This document shows, piece after piece, positions 18,961-27,806 of a stretch of 64,000 nt of DNA; position 1 is the stretch's first letter, and every line of letters starts with the position of its first letter. Source of the stretch: Demequina sediminis (GTDB lineage Bacteria > Actinomycetota > Actinomycetes > Actinomycetales > Demequinaceae); assembly GCF_030296675.1 (NCBI RefSeq), contig NZ_AP027736.1, positions 310,001-374,000 of the forward strand, written 5' to 3'. Position numbers and translations under genes: made by a program. Below the pieces are notes generated by a model. It did no database searches, was not told the DNA's origin, and saw nothing but the letters and a program-made list of their open reading frames with translations.

Positions 18961-19941
18961 ATGACCGGAGAACTGGCGCTGCGCAGGGCGCGGCTGGTCG
19001 GGGTGGTGGTGCCCGCTGGCGTGGGCCTGCTCGCCGTGGGCGTTCAGGTGGCGATCCTGGGAGATCTGCCGGCCGAGGTCGCGACCCACTGGGGTCCGTC
19101 GGGTGCAGATGGCTTCTCGCCCGCCTGGACCGTGCCAGCGATGACGGCCCTGCTGGCGCTCGCGCTGCCGATCGCGCTGGGCTCGACCGGACTGCGCGCC
19201 GTGGCGCGCGGCGAGCGTGGATACGCGCTGCGTCTCATGCCCGCGCTCGCGACCGGTCTCTCGACCCTCATGGGCATCCTGATGACCGGCACGCTGTGGC
19301 TGCAGCGCGGCCTGGCGGACGCCGCCCAGGCGCCGTCGATCGTGTCGTTGCTGGTGGCCGCCATGGTCGCCGCCGTCGCGGCCGGTGTCGCCGCGTGGCT
19401 GGTGCAGCCGCGCGAGTCGAGCGTGCCGCCCGCCCGAGAGCCCGTCACGCCGGTGACGCTCGCCCCCGGCGAGACCGCAGTGTGGGTGGGCCGCGCGGAG
19501 ACCAGCGGCATCGTCCTGGCGGCCCTGGCCTTCGCCACGATCGCGGTGGGCGCGACGGCCGTGATCTCGTGGGTCGTGGGCGACCGCGGCGTCGCGATCC
19601 TGGTCGCGGCGATCACCGTGGTCATGGGCGTGCTCGTCGCGAGCTTCACGGTGTTCCACGTGCGCGTCGATCGCCGCGGGCTCACCGTGACCTCCGCGGG
19701 TCGGCTCGTGCGGTTGCGCGTCCCCGCCGCCGACGTCTCGAGCGCCGCGCCCATCCACGTGAGCGGGCTGGCGCAGTTCGGGGGCTACGGGATTCGCTCG
19801 GTGCCCGGCGCGACCTCCGTGGTGCTGAGGGACGGAGAGGCGCTCGAGGTGACGCGCCCCGGCGGGCGCCGGTTCGTGGTGACGGTGGACGATGCCGCGG
19901 GAGCCGCCGCGATGCTCACCGCGGTCGCGGCGAGGGCCTGA
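18961..19941 (+). CDS. DUF1648-type multi-spanning membrane protein
   Basis: 326 residues with about six hydrophobic segments. The N-terminus has the DUF1648 signature, LPAEVATHWGPSGADGFSP, as in SdpI-like immunity proteins. A C-terminal soluble domain of about 110 residues follows (VFHVRVDRRGLTVTSAGRL). I use ATG 18961, which has GAGAGGGG eight bases upstream. Its stop overlaps the gntR start (TGATG), and a GntR operator lies before it. Such gntR-coupled membrane proteins respond to cell-envelope stress or antimicrobials in other Gram-positives; that role here is inference. Confidence 0.8.
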   Translation: MTGELALRRARLVGVVVPAGVGLLAVGVQVAILGDLPAEVATHWGPSGADGFSPAWTVPAMTALLALALPIALGSTGLRAVARGERGYALRLMPALATGLSTLMGILMTGTLWLQRGLADAAQAPSIVSLLVAAMVAAVAAGVAAWLVQPRESSVPPAREPVTPVTLAPGETAVWVGRAETSGIVLAALAFATIAVGATAVISWVVGDRGVAILVAAITVVMGVLVASFTVFHVRVDRRGLTVTSAGRLVRLRVPAADVSSAAPIHVSGLAQFGGYGIRSVPGATSVVLRDGEALEVTRPGGRRFVVTVDDAAGAAAMLTAVAARA

Positions 19942-20296
19942 TGCTCATCCGGACCACGCCCGGCTCCTCGGTGGCGCTGTACGACCAGATTGCGGCCTCG
20001 GTGCGCGTCGAGGCCGCGTCCGGCCGGCTTGCGCCCGGCGACCGCCTGCCGTCCGCGCGCGAGGTGGCGGCCGCGCTCGACGTCAATCTCCACACCGTGC
20101 TCAAGGCGTATCAACTCTTGCGGGACGAGGGGCTCATCGAGATGCGCCGCGGCAGGGGGCGGTGGCGACGGAGCGCGCCGGCGCGCTCGGGGAGTTGCGC
20201 GTGGAGGCGCGGGCGCTCGCGGAGCGTGCCCGGGCGCTCGGGGTCAGCGCCGATGCCCTGGCTGGGCTGGTGAGGTCCGTCGCCGACGAGTCCTGA
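19941..20296 (+). pseudogene. GntR-family (YtrA-like) regulator with an apparent frameshift
   Basis: Residues 1-72 are a clear GntR winged helix: PGSSVALYDQIAASVRVEAA, PGDRLPSAREVAAALDVN and HTVLKAYQLLRDEGLIEMRR. After RRGRG, in a run of five G (20155-20159), the family continuation (AVATERAGALGELRVEARAL...) moves to another frame and runs to 20296. The span is 3n+2, so one extra G restores about 118 residues. Read as is, the protein ends at 20273 with an unrelated tail but an intact DNA-binding domain. It is coupled to the upstream membrane protein and very likely binds the operator at 18918. Confidence 0.8.
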
Positions 20297-20358
20297 GCGT
20301 CCCGATGCGCGGGTTCTGGCGCGAATCGGAGTACTGAGTGTCCCGAACGGGGCGTGGG

Positions 20359-21192
20359 TTACGCGAGGAGGCCCAGGTCGCTGAAGGCCTCCGCGAGGCC
20401 GGCGTGCTGGGGGCCGCGCGCGACGCGGTCGGCGGCGGCGAGAACCGAAGGGCGCGCGCCCTCGATCGCCACGCCCACGCCCGCGTACTCGAGCATCTCG
20501 ACGTCGTTGAGCCCGTCGCCGAACCCGATCACGTCCTCGCGGTCGAGTCCCAGGTGCTCGACCACGGCCGCGATGCCCAGCGCCTTGTGCATGCCCGCGA
20601 GGAACATCTCTCCCGCGCCAGGGCCGAGCTCGGGGATCGACGACGGCAGGACGGTGACCTCCGGTCCCACCACGCGCGCGATCTGGGCGAGCGGGGTCCC
20701 GGCATGGAAGGACGCGACCTTGCCGAAGGCGAGCCCGGAGAGGTCCTCGGCGGGGGTGAGCGCCGCGAGGATGTCGCGCCGGCCCGTGCTCATGCCGCCC
20801 GCCGGCGAGCGGCGCGTCATCGCGTCGATGGTCGCGGGACGGGCGTAGGTCGCCTCGGCGGCCTCAAGCAGGTACAGCGATCCGTGCGCGTCGAGCGCCT
20901 CGAGCGCGCGTACGGCGAGATCGGCGGGGAAGGTGTCATTGACCAGGACGGTGTCGCCCACCGAGGCGTACATCCCTGCGCCCGCCACGTAGCCGTCGAA
21001 TCCGGCCGCCACGATCCGAGGCGTGAGCAGCGACAGCGGACGCCCCGTGCACAGAAACACCAGGTGGCCCGCGGCGCGCGCGGAGCGGACAGCCTCCTCG
21101 TGCTCCGGGGGCACCACTCCGTGGTGTGCGTACGTGCCGTCGATGTCAAGAAAGAGCGCGCGGCGGCGCCCGCCGGAGAGGGTGGGGGTCAC
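20359..21192 (-). CDS. HAD-superfamily hydrolase, Cof-like (Cof/YbiV type)
   Basis: Phosphatase of the Cof subfamily that usually acts on sugar phosphates or nucleotide phosphates. The 277 residues have motif I LFLDIDGTY (nucleophile Asp), VFLCTGRPLSLL as motif II, a type-IIB cap domain in the middle, and GFGDGLNDVEMLEYAG with motif IV aspartates. The start is GTG at 21192. It stands alone, convergent to the gntR operon and divergent from the alcohol dehydrogenase gene. Confidence 0.88.
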   Translation of the reverse strand: MTPTLSGGRRRALFLDIDGTYAHHGVVPPEHEEAVRSARAAGHLVFLCTGRPLSLLTPRIVAAGFDGYVAGAGMYASVGDTVLVNDTFPADLAVRALEALDAHGSLYLLEAAEATYARPATIDAMTRRSPAGGMSTGRRDILAALTPAEDLSGLAFGKVASFHAGTPLAQIARVVGPEVTVLPSSIPELGPGAGEMFLAGMHKALGIAAVVEHLGLDREDVIGFGDGLNDVEMLEYAGVGVAIEGARPSVLAAADRVARGPQHAGLAEAFSDLGLLA

Positions 21193-21253
21193 GCCTTCAC
21201 CCTAGCCGCGCGGGCCGTGCGCTCCGGTGTTTCACTGGTGAGGGAGGTGAGCG

Positions 21254-22237
21254 ATGGATGCTTGGGTGGCCCGCCACGGCACGGTGGTGCGGGAGTTGCG
21301 ACCCGATCGTGTGCCCGCCGCGGATGAACTGCTCGTGAGAGTCGAGGCGTGCGGGGTGTGCCGCACGGACCTTCACGTGATCGACGGGGACCTGCCCCAG
21401 CATCGTCCCCACGTCATCCCGGGACACCAGGTGGTGGGAACCGTCGTGGGCGCCGGCGGCGCGGCCAGGGGCTTCGATGTGGGCGAGCGCGTGGGCGTGG
21501 CGTGGCTGCACCGCACGTGCGGGACCTGCCGATGGTGCCGCACCGCGCGCGAGAACCTGTGCCCGCATGCGACTTTCACCGGCTGGGACCACGACGGCGG
21601 CTATGCGGAGCTGGTGACCGTGCCCGAGGCGTTCGCGTACCCGCTGCCCCTGACGGATGAGGCGCTGGACCTGGCGCCGCTGCTGTGCGCGGGGATCATC
21701 GGCTATCGGGCGCTCTCGCGTGCGAACCTCCCGCCCGGAGGGGTGCTGGGGCTGTACGGCTTCGGGTCGAGCGCGTCCATCACCGCGCAGCTGGCGAAGG
21801 CGGCGGGTGCGACCGTGATCGCGATCACGCGCGGGGAGCGCAACCGAGCGCTCGCGCGCGAGCTCGAGGTGGACTTCGTGGGGGACGAGCACGCCACGCC
21901 GCCCGAGCTTCTCGACGCGGCGATCGTGTTCGCGCCGGTGGGGGCGCTGCTCACGCAGGCGCTCGATGCGACCGCGCGCGGCGGCACGGTCGTATCCGCG
22001 GGCATCCACATGTCGCCGATCCCGGAGATCGACTACGACCGCTCGCTGTTCTACGAACGCGACCTCCGCTCCGTCACCGCGAACACGCGCGCGGATGGCG
22101 CGGAGTTTTTGGCGCTCGCGCGCAATCTCCACCTCGCGCCGGCGGTCACTACGTATGGGTTCGATCGCGTGGACGATGCCCTAGGTGACCTGCGCGCGGG
22201 GCGGGCGCGGGGCTCGCTCGTGGTCAGGATGGGGTGA
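21254..22237 (+). CDS. Zinc-dependent alcohol dehydrogenase family protein
   Basis: Medium-chain dehydrogenase/reductase of 327 residues. The catalytic-zinc Cys is in VEACGVCRTDLH, the structural zinc site is CGTCRWCRTARENLC, and the Rossmann motif is GLYGFGSSASIT. The usual GHExxG is GHQVVG here, a Gln seen in one subgroup of these proteins. GAGG lies nine bases before the ATG. It probably oxidises an alcohol or reduces an aldehyde, with substrate unknown. The SGNH hydrolase gene follows at 62 bases but seems to have its own promoter. Confidence 0.88.
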   Translation: MDAWVARHGTVVRELRPDRVPAADELLVRVEACGVCRTDLHVIDGDLPQHRPHVIPGHQVVGTVVGAGGAARGFDVGERVGVAWLHRTCGTCRWCRTARENLCPHATFTGWDHDGGYAELVTVPEAFAYPLPLTDEALDLAPLLCAGIIGYRALSRANLPPGGVLGLYGFGSSASITAQLAKAAGATVIAITRGERNRALARELEVDFVGDEHATPPELLDAAIVFAPVGALLTQALDATARGGTVVSAGIHMSPIPEIDYDRSLFYERDLRSVTANTRADGAEFLALARNLHLAPAVTTYGFDRVDDALGDLRAGRARGSLVVRMG

Positions 22238-22299
22238 GGAGTGGCCGGGGTGTCGCAGACCGCACCGGGTGCCGTAACGGCGTCATCGGGCTAGGGTCG

Positions 22300-23070
22300 A
22301 TGCTCGTGAGATACGTGGCGATTGGGGACAGCTTCACCGAGGGTGTGGGGGATCCGGTGCCGGGGGGCGTGCGTGGCTGGGCCGACCTGGTCGCGTTGGG
22401 CCTCGCGGCCGATTCCGGGCGCGGCGTCCACTACGCGAACCTGGCAATCCGTGGACGGCTGCTCGAGCCCATCGCGACGGAACAGTGCGATGCGGCGCTC
22501 GAGCTCGACCCGCGACCCGACGTCATGACGTTCAACGGGTCGGGCAACGACATGATGCGACCGGGCTGGAACGCGGTCCGGATCGAGGCGCTCATTCGGC
22601 GTGTGATGGAGCGGACCGAGTCGGCTGGCGTGCGACTCGTGATGCTCTCCGGGCCCGACCCCACCGAGCGGCTCCCGCGCGGACGCGTCTTCGCGGAGCG
22701 AGCGGGTGAGCTCATGGAGATCGTCGATCGGGTCGTGGGGGAGTACCCGCACGTGATGTTCGTCGACAACTACCGGGACCGCGAGATGCGCCGCGCCGCG
22801 TATTGGTCCGAGGATCGTCTGCACCTCAACGCGCTGGGTCACTCGCGCGTGGCGGCGCGGGTGCTCGCCGCGATGGGTGTCGAGACGGACCTTCCGGTGG
22901 CCGCGTCATCCGATCTGGGCTCGCGGGGGTTGCTGTCCGAGGCTGCCTATGTCGGCCGCTACGTGCTGCCGTGGCTGGGGCGGCGGCTCACCGGGAAGTC
23001 GTCCGGTGATGGTCGCGACCCGAAGCATGCCACCTGGTCGCTGGTCGAGCCGCCCGCTGCCCCCGTGTGA
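22300..23070 (+). CDS. SGNH/GDSL-family hydrolase (first of two in the window)
   Basis: Esterase/lipase-fold hydrolase, cytoplasmic (no signal peptide). Blocks visible: AIGDSFTEGVGD with the nucleophile Ser, the Gly block LAIRGRL, FNGSGNDM with Asn, and the Asp/His pair in EDRLHLNALGH. The start is ATG 22300 or, more likely, GTG 22306, eight bases after a TAGGGT -10 box with no ribosome site (254-256 residues). The stop codon touches the palindromic repeat that follows. Confidence 0.85.
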   Translation: MLVRYVAIGDSFTEGVGDPVPGGVRGWADLVALGLAADSGRGVHYANLAIRGRLLEPIATEQCDAALELDPRPDVMTFNGSGNDMMRPGWNAVRIEALIRRVMERTESAGVRLVMLSGPDPTERLPRGRVFAERAGELMEIVDRVVGEYPHVMFVDNYRDREMRRAAYWSEDRLHLNALGHSRVAARVLAAMGVETDLPVAASSDLGSRGLLSEAAYVGRYVLPWLGRRLTGKSSGDGRDPKHATWSLVEPPAAPV

Positions 23071-23187
23071 CGGCTCCGCCACACCGTTTCGCGGCTCCGC
23101 CACACGGGTCCCGGCGTGTCGCCGGAGTGTCGCGCCTGCAGAGGCCTTTGGGGGCCGATCCCGGGCCGGCTTGTGTGGCGCAGCCGC
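23070..23187. repeat. Palindromic dispersed repeat, copy B
   Basis: Starts ACGGCTCCGCCACAC, has a second GCGGCTCCGCCACAC 20 bases later, then the conserved core from GGCGTGTCGCCGG at 23113, and ends with GTGTGGCGCAGCCGC (23173-23187). It lies directly after the SGNH stop codon. The 80 bases up to the Nudix start hold only a likely -10 box (TAGCGT, 23256-23261). Confidence 0.85.
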
Positions 23188-23267
23188 GGGGGCGGTGTGG
23201 TGGAGGGACGTCGCGCGCGTGGTTCATCGAGCCGAGGCGGCGTGGCTGGCTCGGGTAGCGTGACGCC

Positions 23268-23752
23268 ATGGCGACCCCTGACTTCATCCTGGACCTGCGC
23301 TCGAAGATCGGCACCGATCTCCTGTGGCTACCAGGGGTGACTGCCGTGGTCCTGCGGCCCGCGCCCGAGGGCGGATCGCGGGAGGTGCTGCTGGTCCGGC
23401 GCGCCGACAACGGTGCGTGGACCCCGGTCACGGGCATCATCGATCCGGGCGAGGAGCCTGCCCAGGCCGGAGCGCGTGAGTGCCTCGAGGAGGCGGACGT
23501 GGTCGCGGTCGCCGAGGCGCTCGTGTGGGTGCACGCACTTCCCCCATGACCTACGCGAACGGCGACCGGTCACAGTACCTCGACCTCACGTTCCGATTCC
23601 GCTACGTGAGCGGCGACCCGTTCCCGGCCGATGGCGAGAACACCGAGGCCGCATGGTTCCCGCTCGACTCCCTCCCGCCCATGTCGGAGGAGATGAGTGC
23701 GAGGGTGCGCGCTGCGGTCGAGCCGGGGGACGTCGCGAGCTTCGTCGCCTGA
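23268..23752 (+). pseudogene. Nudix hydrolase with an apparent frameshift
   Basis: Hydrolase of nucleoside diphosphates linked to another moiety. The first frame (23268-23549) gives MATPDFILDLRSKIG, VLLVRRADNGAWTPVTGI and the Nudix box IIDPGEEPAQAGARECLEEAD. The conserved ending (MTYANGDRSQYLDLTF, ENTEAAWFPLDSLPP) is in another frame, to 23752. The shift is at a run of five C, 23541-23545; one more C restores about 161 residues. The Nudix box reads RECLEEAD where REx2EExG is usual. Translation is probably leaderless (TAGCGT six bases before the ATG). Confidence 0.85.
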
Positions 23753-23777
23753 CCTGCCCTCTAGCGCGGACTCCCTC

Positions 23778-24217
23778 GCGGCTCCGCCAGACGGATTCTC
23801 GACTCCGCCACACAGGTCTCGGCGTGTCGCCGGCGAGTCGCGCCCGCGGAGGCCACTGAGGGCCGATGCCGAGGCGGCTCGTGTGGCGGAGCCGCAAGTG
23901 AGCGCGGTGTGGCAGCTTCCGACCCCTTGCGGCAAGCGTCGGCTGCGCCACACGTTTTCGCGGCTCCGCCACACGGGTCTCGGCGTGTCGCCGGCGAGTC
24001 GCGCCCGCGGAGGCCGCTGAGGGCCGATGCAGAGCTTGCGTGTGTGGCGGAGCCGCAAGTGAGCGCGGTGTGGCAGCTTCCGACCCCGTGCGGCGAGCGA
24101 CGGCTCCGCCACACGGATTCGCGACTCCGCCACACAGGTCCCGGCGTGTCGCCGGCGAGTCGCGCCCGCGGAGGCCACTGAGGGCCGATGCCGGGGTGGC
24201 TTGTGTGGCGGAGCCGC
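23778..24217. repeat. Tandem array of the palindromic repeat, copies C, D and E, 161-bp period
   Basis: Three units whose cores (GGCGTGTCGCCGGCGAGTCG) start at 23821, 23982 and 24143, exactly 161 bp apart. Each unit is bounded by CGGCTCCGCCACAC-like and GTGTGGCGGAGCCGC ends, and C and D also share a linker with GTGTGGCAGCTTCCGACCCC. It fills the gap between the convergent Nudix and arabinanase genes. Short open frames through it are artefacts of its composition. Confidence 0.9.
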
Positions 24218-24242
24218 GGGGGTTCCGCTCTGGTGGGGGTTG

Positions 24243-27200
24243 TTAGTCGAGCTGGTCGAAGCGGTAGAGGAACGTGGCCATGGCGTCGCGCTTGGTGTAC
24301 GCCAGTGGCCTGTACTCCTGACCCGCAGGCGTGGACCAGCCGGTCGTGATGCCGGTCGACTCCAGCCACGTGATCTCCGTGAAGAACTCCGTCGACGACG
24401 CAGTCACATCCACAAACGGAGACTCACCAGGATCAGTCCAGGCAGGCTGGCCCGCATACCGGTACAGGAAAGCAGCCATCGCATCCCTCTTCACCGGCGC
24501 CAGCGGACGGAACTCCCGCCCCGCAGACGTCTCCCAACCCGTGGAGATGCCCTCCTGGAACATCCACATAATCTCCTCATAGAACTCCGTCGACGTCGGC
24601 GTGACATCCACGAACGGAGACTCGGCAGGAAGCGTCACCTCAGGAGAGCCCGAATACCGGTACAAGAACGCCGCCATCGCATCACGCTTAATCTGCGCCA
24701 ACGGACGGAACTCCTGACCAGACGGAGTCGACCAGCCCGTGCTAATCCCCTCCGCAGCAAGCCACCCAATCGCCACAGCATGCTCCGAGCCCTCCACATC
24801 AATGAAGGACGGCTCGGGATCCACAGGATTCGCGAGGTCGGCGATCTCGGTGGGGGTGAGGGATCGTGACCAGACTCCGAGCTCGTCGATATCTCCCTCG
24901 TATGGCACGTCCCAGTGATTGACGCCCAAGCCGAACACGGCATCGTCCGTAGTGAAGACGTCAGGGAATCCCGTTCCCGCAAATGCCGGCTCGCCGTCGA
25001 GGTAGAGCGTGACGGCGCCCTCGTCGACGGTGAACGCGACGTGGGTCCACTCGCCCGTGGGGATGAGCGTGGGTGAGACGGCGTCGTACCAGGCCTCTCC
25101 TGACCACAGCATGGTGGTGTCGGACCAGCCGCGGGGGTTGAGGCTGATCCAGCTCGTGGTGGTCGGCCCGCCGAAGAACGCGGTGGTGAACTGAGTGAGT
25201 GCCGCGGGGCGCAGCCACAAGCTCACCGAGTACTGGTGGGTCCGGATGAGTCCATCGGGTAGCCGAACTCCCGACTCGCCGTCGAGGCGGAGCGCGGAGC
25301 CGACCACGCCGTCGTCCACGTAGGACGCGGTGCCGCCAGTCGTCGTGAGGCGGTTGCCGGTGGTGGTGGCGGGGGCGTAGGTGCCGGTGGACTCGGTGAG
25401 GTCGCCGTCGAAGGACCATGCGGCCTCGCCCGCGGCCTCGGTGGTGGCCAGCACGGTCACCTCGAAGTCCTTGGAGCCGGTCGCCTCGCCGTTGACCGCG
25501 GTCGCCGTGAGCGTCACGGTCGCATCGGGCGCCCCCACCGGGGGCGCGTGACGGCGCCCGCGGCGGTGACCACGGCATCGTCCGACGTCACCCAGGTGAT
25601 CACGGTCCCTCCGGTGCCCTCGAGCGGCAGGGAAAGGTCCGCGGTGACGGCAGTCGTGCTGCCGAGCGTGAGCGCAGCGAGCGTCGCGTCGACCGCGTCC
25701 TGGCCCGTGGGGGTGTCGAGCGCGCGGCCCAGCACCGATGCGCCGGTCGCGTCGCGCAGGGTGAGGCCTGTCGACCAGGAGTCGAGGTCGGCGTCCCAGA
25801 TGGGCACGGCAAATCCGGTGTAGTCGATGCCGTCGAGGGAGACCGTCATGGTGTTGTCGCCGGTCAGGGTCCAGGTGCCCTCGGTCTCACCCGTGATGGT
25901 GCCATCCGGCGCGAGGGTCACGCGCGACGTGGGGGCGGGGTCGGCGGTGATGTCCTTGCCGAGGTCCACCAGCTGCCAGCCGCCGGCGATCGACTCGGAA
26001 GCGACGGCGCCTGCGGACTCGCCTGCGTACCGCATGGGAGACAGGGCGGGCCAGCCATCTTCGGTCATCCACATCTGCTGGACGCGGACCTCATGACGCT
26101 CGTCCGTGCCAGGGAAGCGCGAGTGGAACACCAGGAAGGACTCGCCGGTGATGGGGTCGTCGTACCAAGAGTTATGGCCAGGGGAGACGTAGCCGAGCGG
26201 GGTGCCGCTGCCGGGATCGCCCACTGCGCGCGTCCAAGCGTGGCCGCCCATCAGCTTGACGCCGTGGGGCTCGATCGCGGCGTCGTCGAAGAGCGTTCCT
26301 TCGCCGCCCATGACGGTCGACATGTCGTGACCCTGGGCATCGACGTAGGGGCCATCGGGGTTCTCGGAGCGCATCACGCGCATGTCATAGCCGCCGTCCG
26401 CCGTGAGCCCACCGAAGGAGACGAAGAGGTAGTAGTAGCCGGTCTGCTCGTCGAAGCGAATGGTCGGGGCCTCGATGCGCGCGTGATTCCCGCCGATCAG
26501 GTGAGTGCCCCACTCCTGGTTCGGCAGGGGCATGCCGGTTGCCGGGTCGAGCTCGAGGATGAAGATGCCGCCCGAGTACGAGCCATAGACCATCCACAGG
26601 CGCCCGTCGGCGTCGAAGAAGACGTCGGGGTCGACCGCGTTGGGGTTCACGGTCGCGTCGTAGTCCTCGCCGGGAACCTGCTGGGGCTCGCCGTCGCGCT
26701 GCCCTGATCGCAGCATGATGCCGAGGTCCTCGTAGGGGCCATTCACGCTGTCCGAGACGGCGACTCCGAGCGCAGACCGGGGCGAATCTCCGCGGCACGC
26801 GTTGTAGTAGAGGTAGTAGCGACCGTCCTCGAGCTGGATCGCGTCCGAGGCCCACAGGGTGGTGGTTTCCGCCCAGGCGAAGGTCTCCGCGAGCTCGGTG
26901 TCGATGTCCTCGAAGAGCGCGTTGTCGCGTGAAATCCCCAGGTCAACCGTGTGCTGAGTCCAGTTCATGAGGTCGGTCGTGTGGGCCGATGCGCCGTGCG
27001 AGCCAAAGACCCAGATGTCCTCTCCGGACGTGACAACCGAGGGGTCGTGGACCGAGACCTCGGCGAAGGTGGGGGCCGGTGGCGTCGCCTCGGCGGGTGC
27101 GGTGGCTGGTGCGGGTGCGGTGGCGGGTGCGGGTGTGGTGGCGGGCGCGGCGGCGGCTTCCCCGCCCGCCGTGAGAATGGCGGCTCCGGAAAGTGCGGCG

Positions 27201-27250
27201 AGTGTGAAGGCGCTCGCCGCGATCGCTAGTCGAGAACGTGGATGTGCCAC
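24243..27250 (-). CDS. Secreted GH43 arabinanase-like protein with Ig-like, LamG and three SLH-like repeats (one apparent frameshift)
   Basis: From GTG 27250 (AGGAGC upstream): signal peptide (MAHPRSRLAIAASAFTLAAL...AAA), a Pro/Ala/Thr linker, a GH43 five-bladed propeller with VHDPSVV, VDPDVFFDADGR and EAPTIRF, an arabinanase-type C-terminal domain (GGWQLVDLGKDI), an Ig-like domain, a LamG/concanavalin-like domain and three C-terminal SLH-like repeats (FVDV...GISTGW...FRPLAPVKRDAMAAFLYR). It should be exported, cut arabinan and attach to the wall. The Ig-like domain is split by a lost base in the 25540-25544 run; the span is 3n+2. Joined product about 1000 residues. Confidence 0.85.
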
Positions 27251-27307
27251 GGATGCTCCTGTTCGTCGTTGGACAGTGCGTGATGGGGTGAGTCCCCACG
27301 CCGCGCA

Positions 27308-27336
27308 AAGTTACAACGATGTAGAAGCGGAGTCAA
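27308..27336 (-). promoter_or_regulatory. Promoter and LacI-like operator of the arabinanase gene
   Basis: On the minus strand: TTGACT (27331-27336), exactly 17 bp, TAACTT (27308-27313). The near-palindrome TACAACGATGTA (27312-27323) covers the -10 edge and spacer, with the central CG typical of LacI-family operators. The transcript leader would be about 50 bases. Confidence 0.7.
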
Positions 27337-27420
27337 TTGGTGGAGGCGGTGGGTCGTGCTCGGTGGTGGGAGCTGGGGAGCTGGGGCGCTGGGGAGCTGG
27401 GGCGTGGGGTGGGCGAGGGG

Positions 27421-27488
27421 CGCGAACGACAGTGGGGGTCCCATAGGAAGCGCAAACCTCGCAGAATCGACTATGGGTGTCCCATAGG
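27421..27488. repeat. 68-bp direct repeat, left copy
   Basis: Begins CGCGAACGACAGTGGGGGTC and ends GGGTGTCCCATAGG. Another copy lies at 27683-27750 with only a few differences. Each holds CCCATAG and CTATGGG as an internal inverted repeat. The pair encloses a hexanucleotide array. Confidence 0.85.
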
Positions 27489-27490
27489 AC

Positions 27491-27629
27491 GCTGGCGCTG
27501 ACGCTGACGCTGACGCTGGCGCTGGCGCTGACGCTGACGCTGACGCTGGCGCTGACGCTGACGCTGGCGCTGGCGCTGGCGCTGACGCTGGCGCTGACGC
27601 TGGCGCTGACGCTGGCGCTGACGCTGGCA
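27491..27629. repeat. Hexanucleotide array GCTGAC/GCTGGC, about 23 units
   Basis: Uninterrupted GCTGRC units over about 139 bp, with GAC and GGC variants interspersed. It is open in several frames (Leu-Thr-Leu-Ala or Ala-Pro-Ala-Ser repeats), but no start signals or neighbours suggest a gene. It lies between the two 68-bp direct repeats. Confidence 0.9.
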
Positions 27630-27682
27630 GGCGGTGAGCGCGCTCAGCCTGCGGACGCGGGATCGCAGGGTTGCGGCTCGGG

Positions 27683-27750
27683 CGCGAACGACAGTGGGGG
27701 TCCCATAGGAAGCGCAAACTTCCCGGAATCGACTATGGGTGTCCCATAGG
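27683..27750. repeat. 68-bp direct repeat, right copy
   Basis: Second copy of the 27421-27488 repeat, 262 bp downstream, differing by a few bases in the middle (CTTCCCGG against CCTCGCAG). The following 56 bases to the transporter stop hold nothing recognisable. Confidence 0.85.
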
Positions 27751-27806
27751 GCGCTCGGGCGAGAGAGGGGTGAGCAGTTCTGGAGCAGAGCGCTCCGCCG
27801 CTCCGC

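Noticed and set aside
23778..24217. CRISPR array
   Set aside because: Only three units, 161-bp period, with the whole unit conserved rather than short repeats with unique spacers, and no cas genes.
27477..27749. Open frames through the hexanucleotide array (Leu/Thr/Ala or Ala/Pro/Ser repeats)
   Set aside because: Any frame is open in this repeat; no ribosome site, no signal or family feature.
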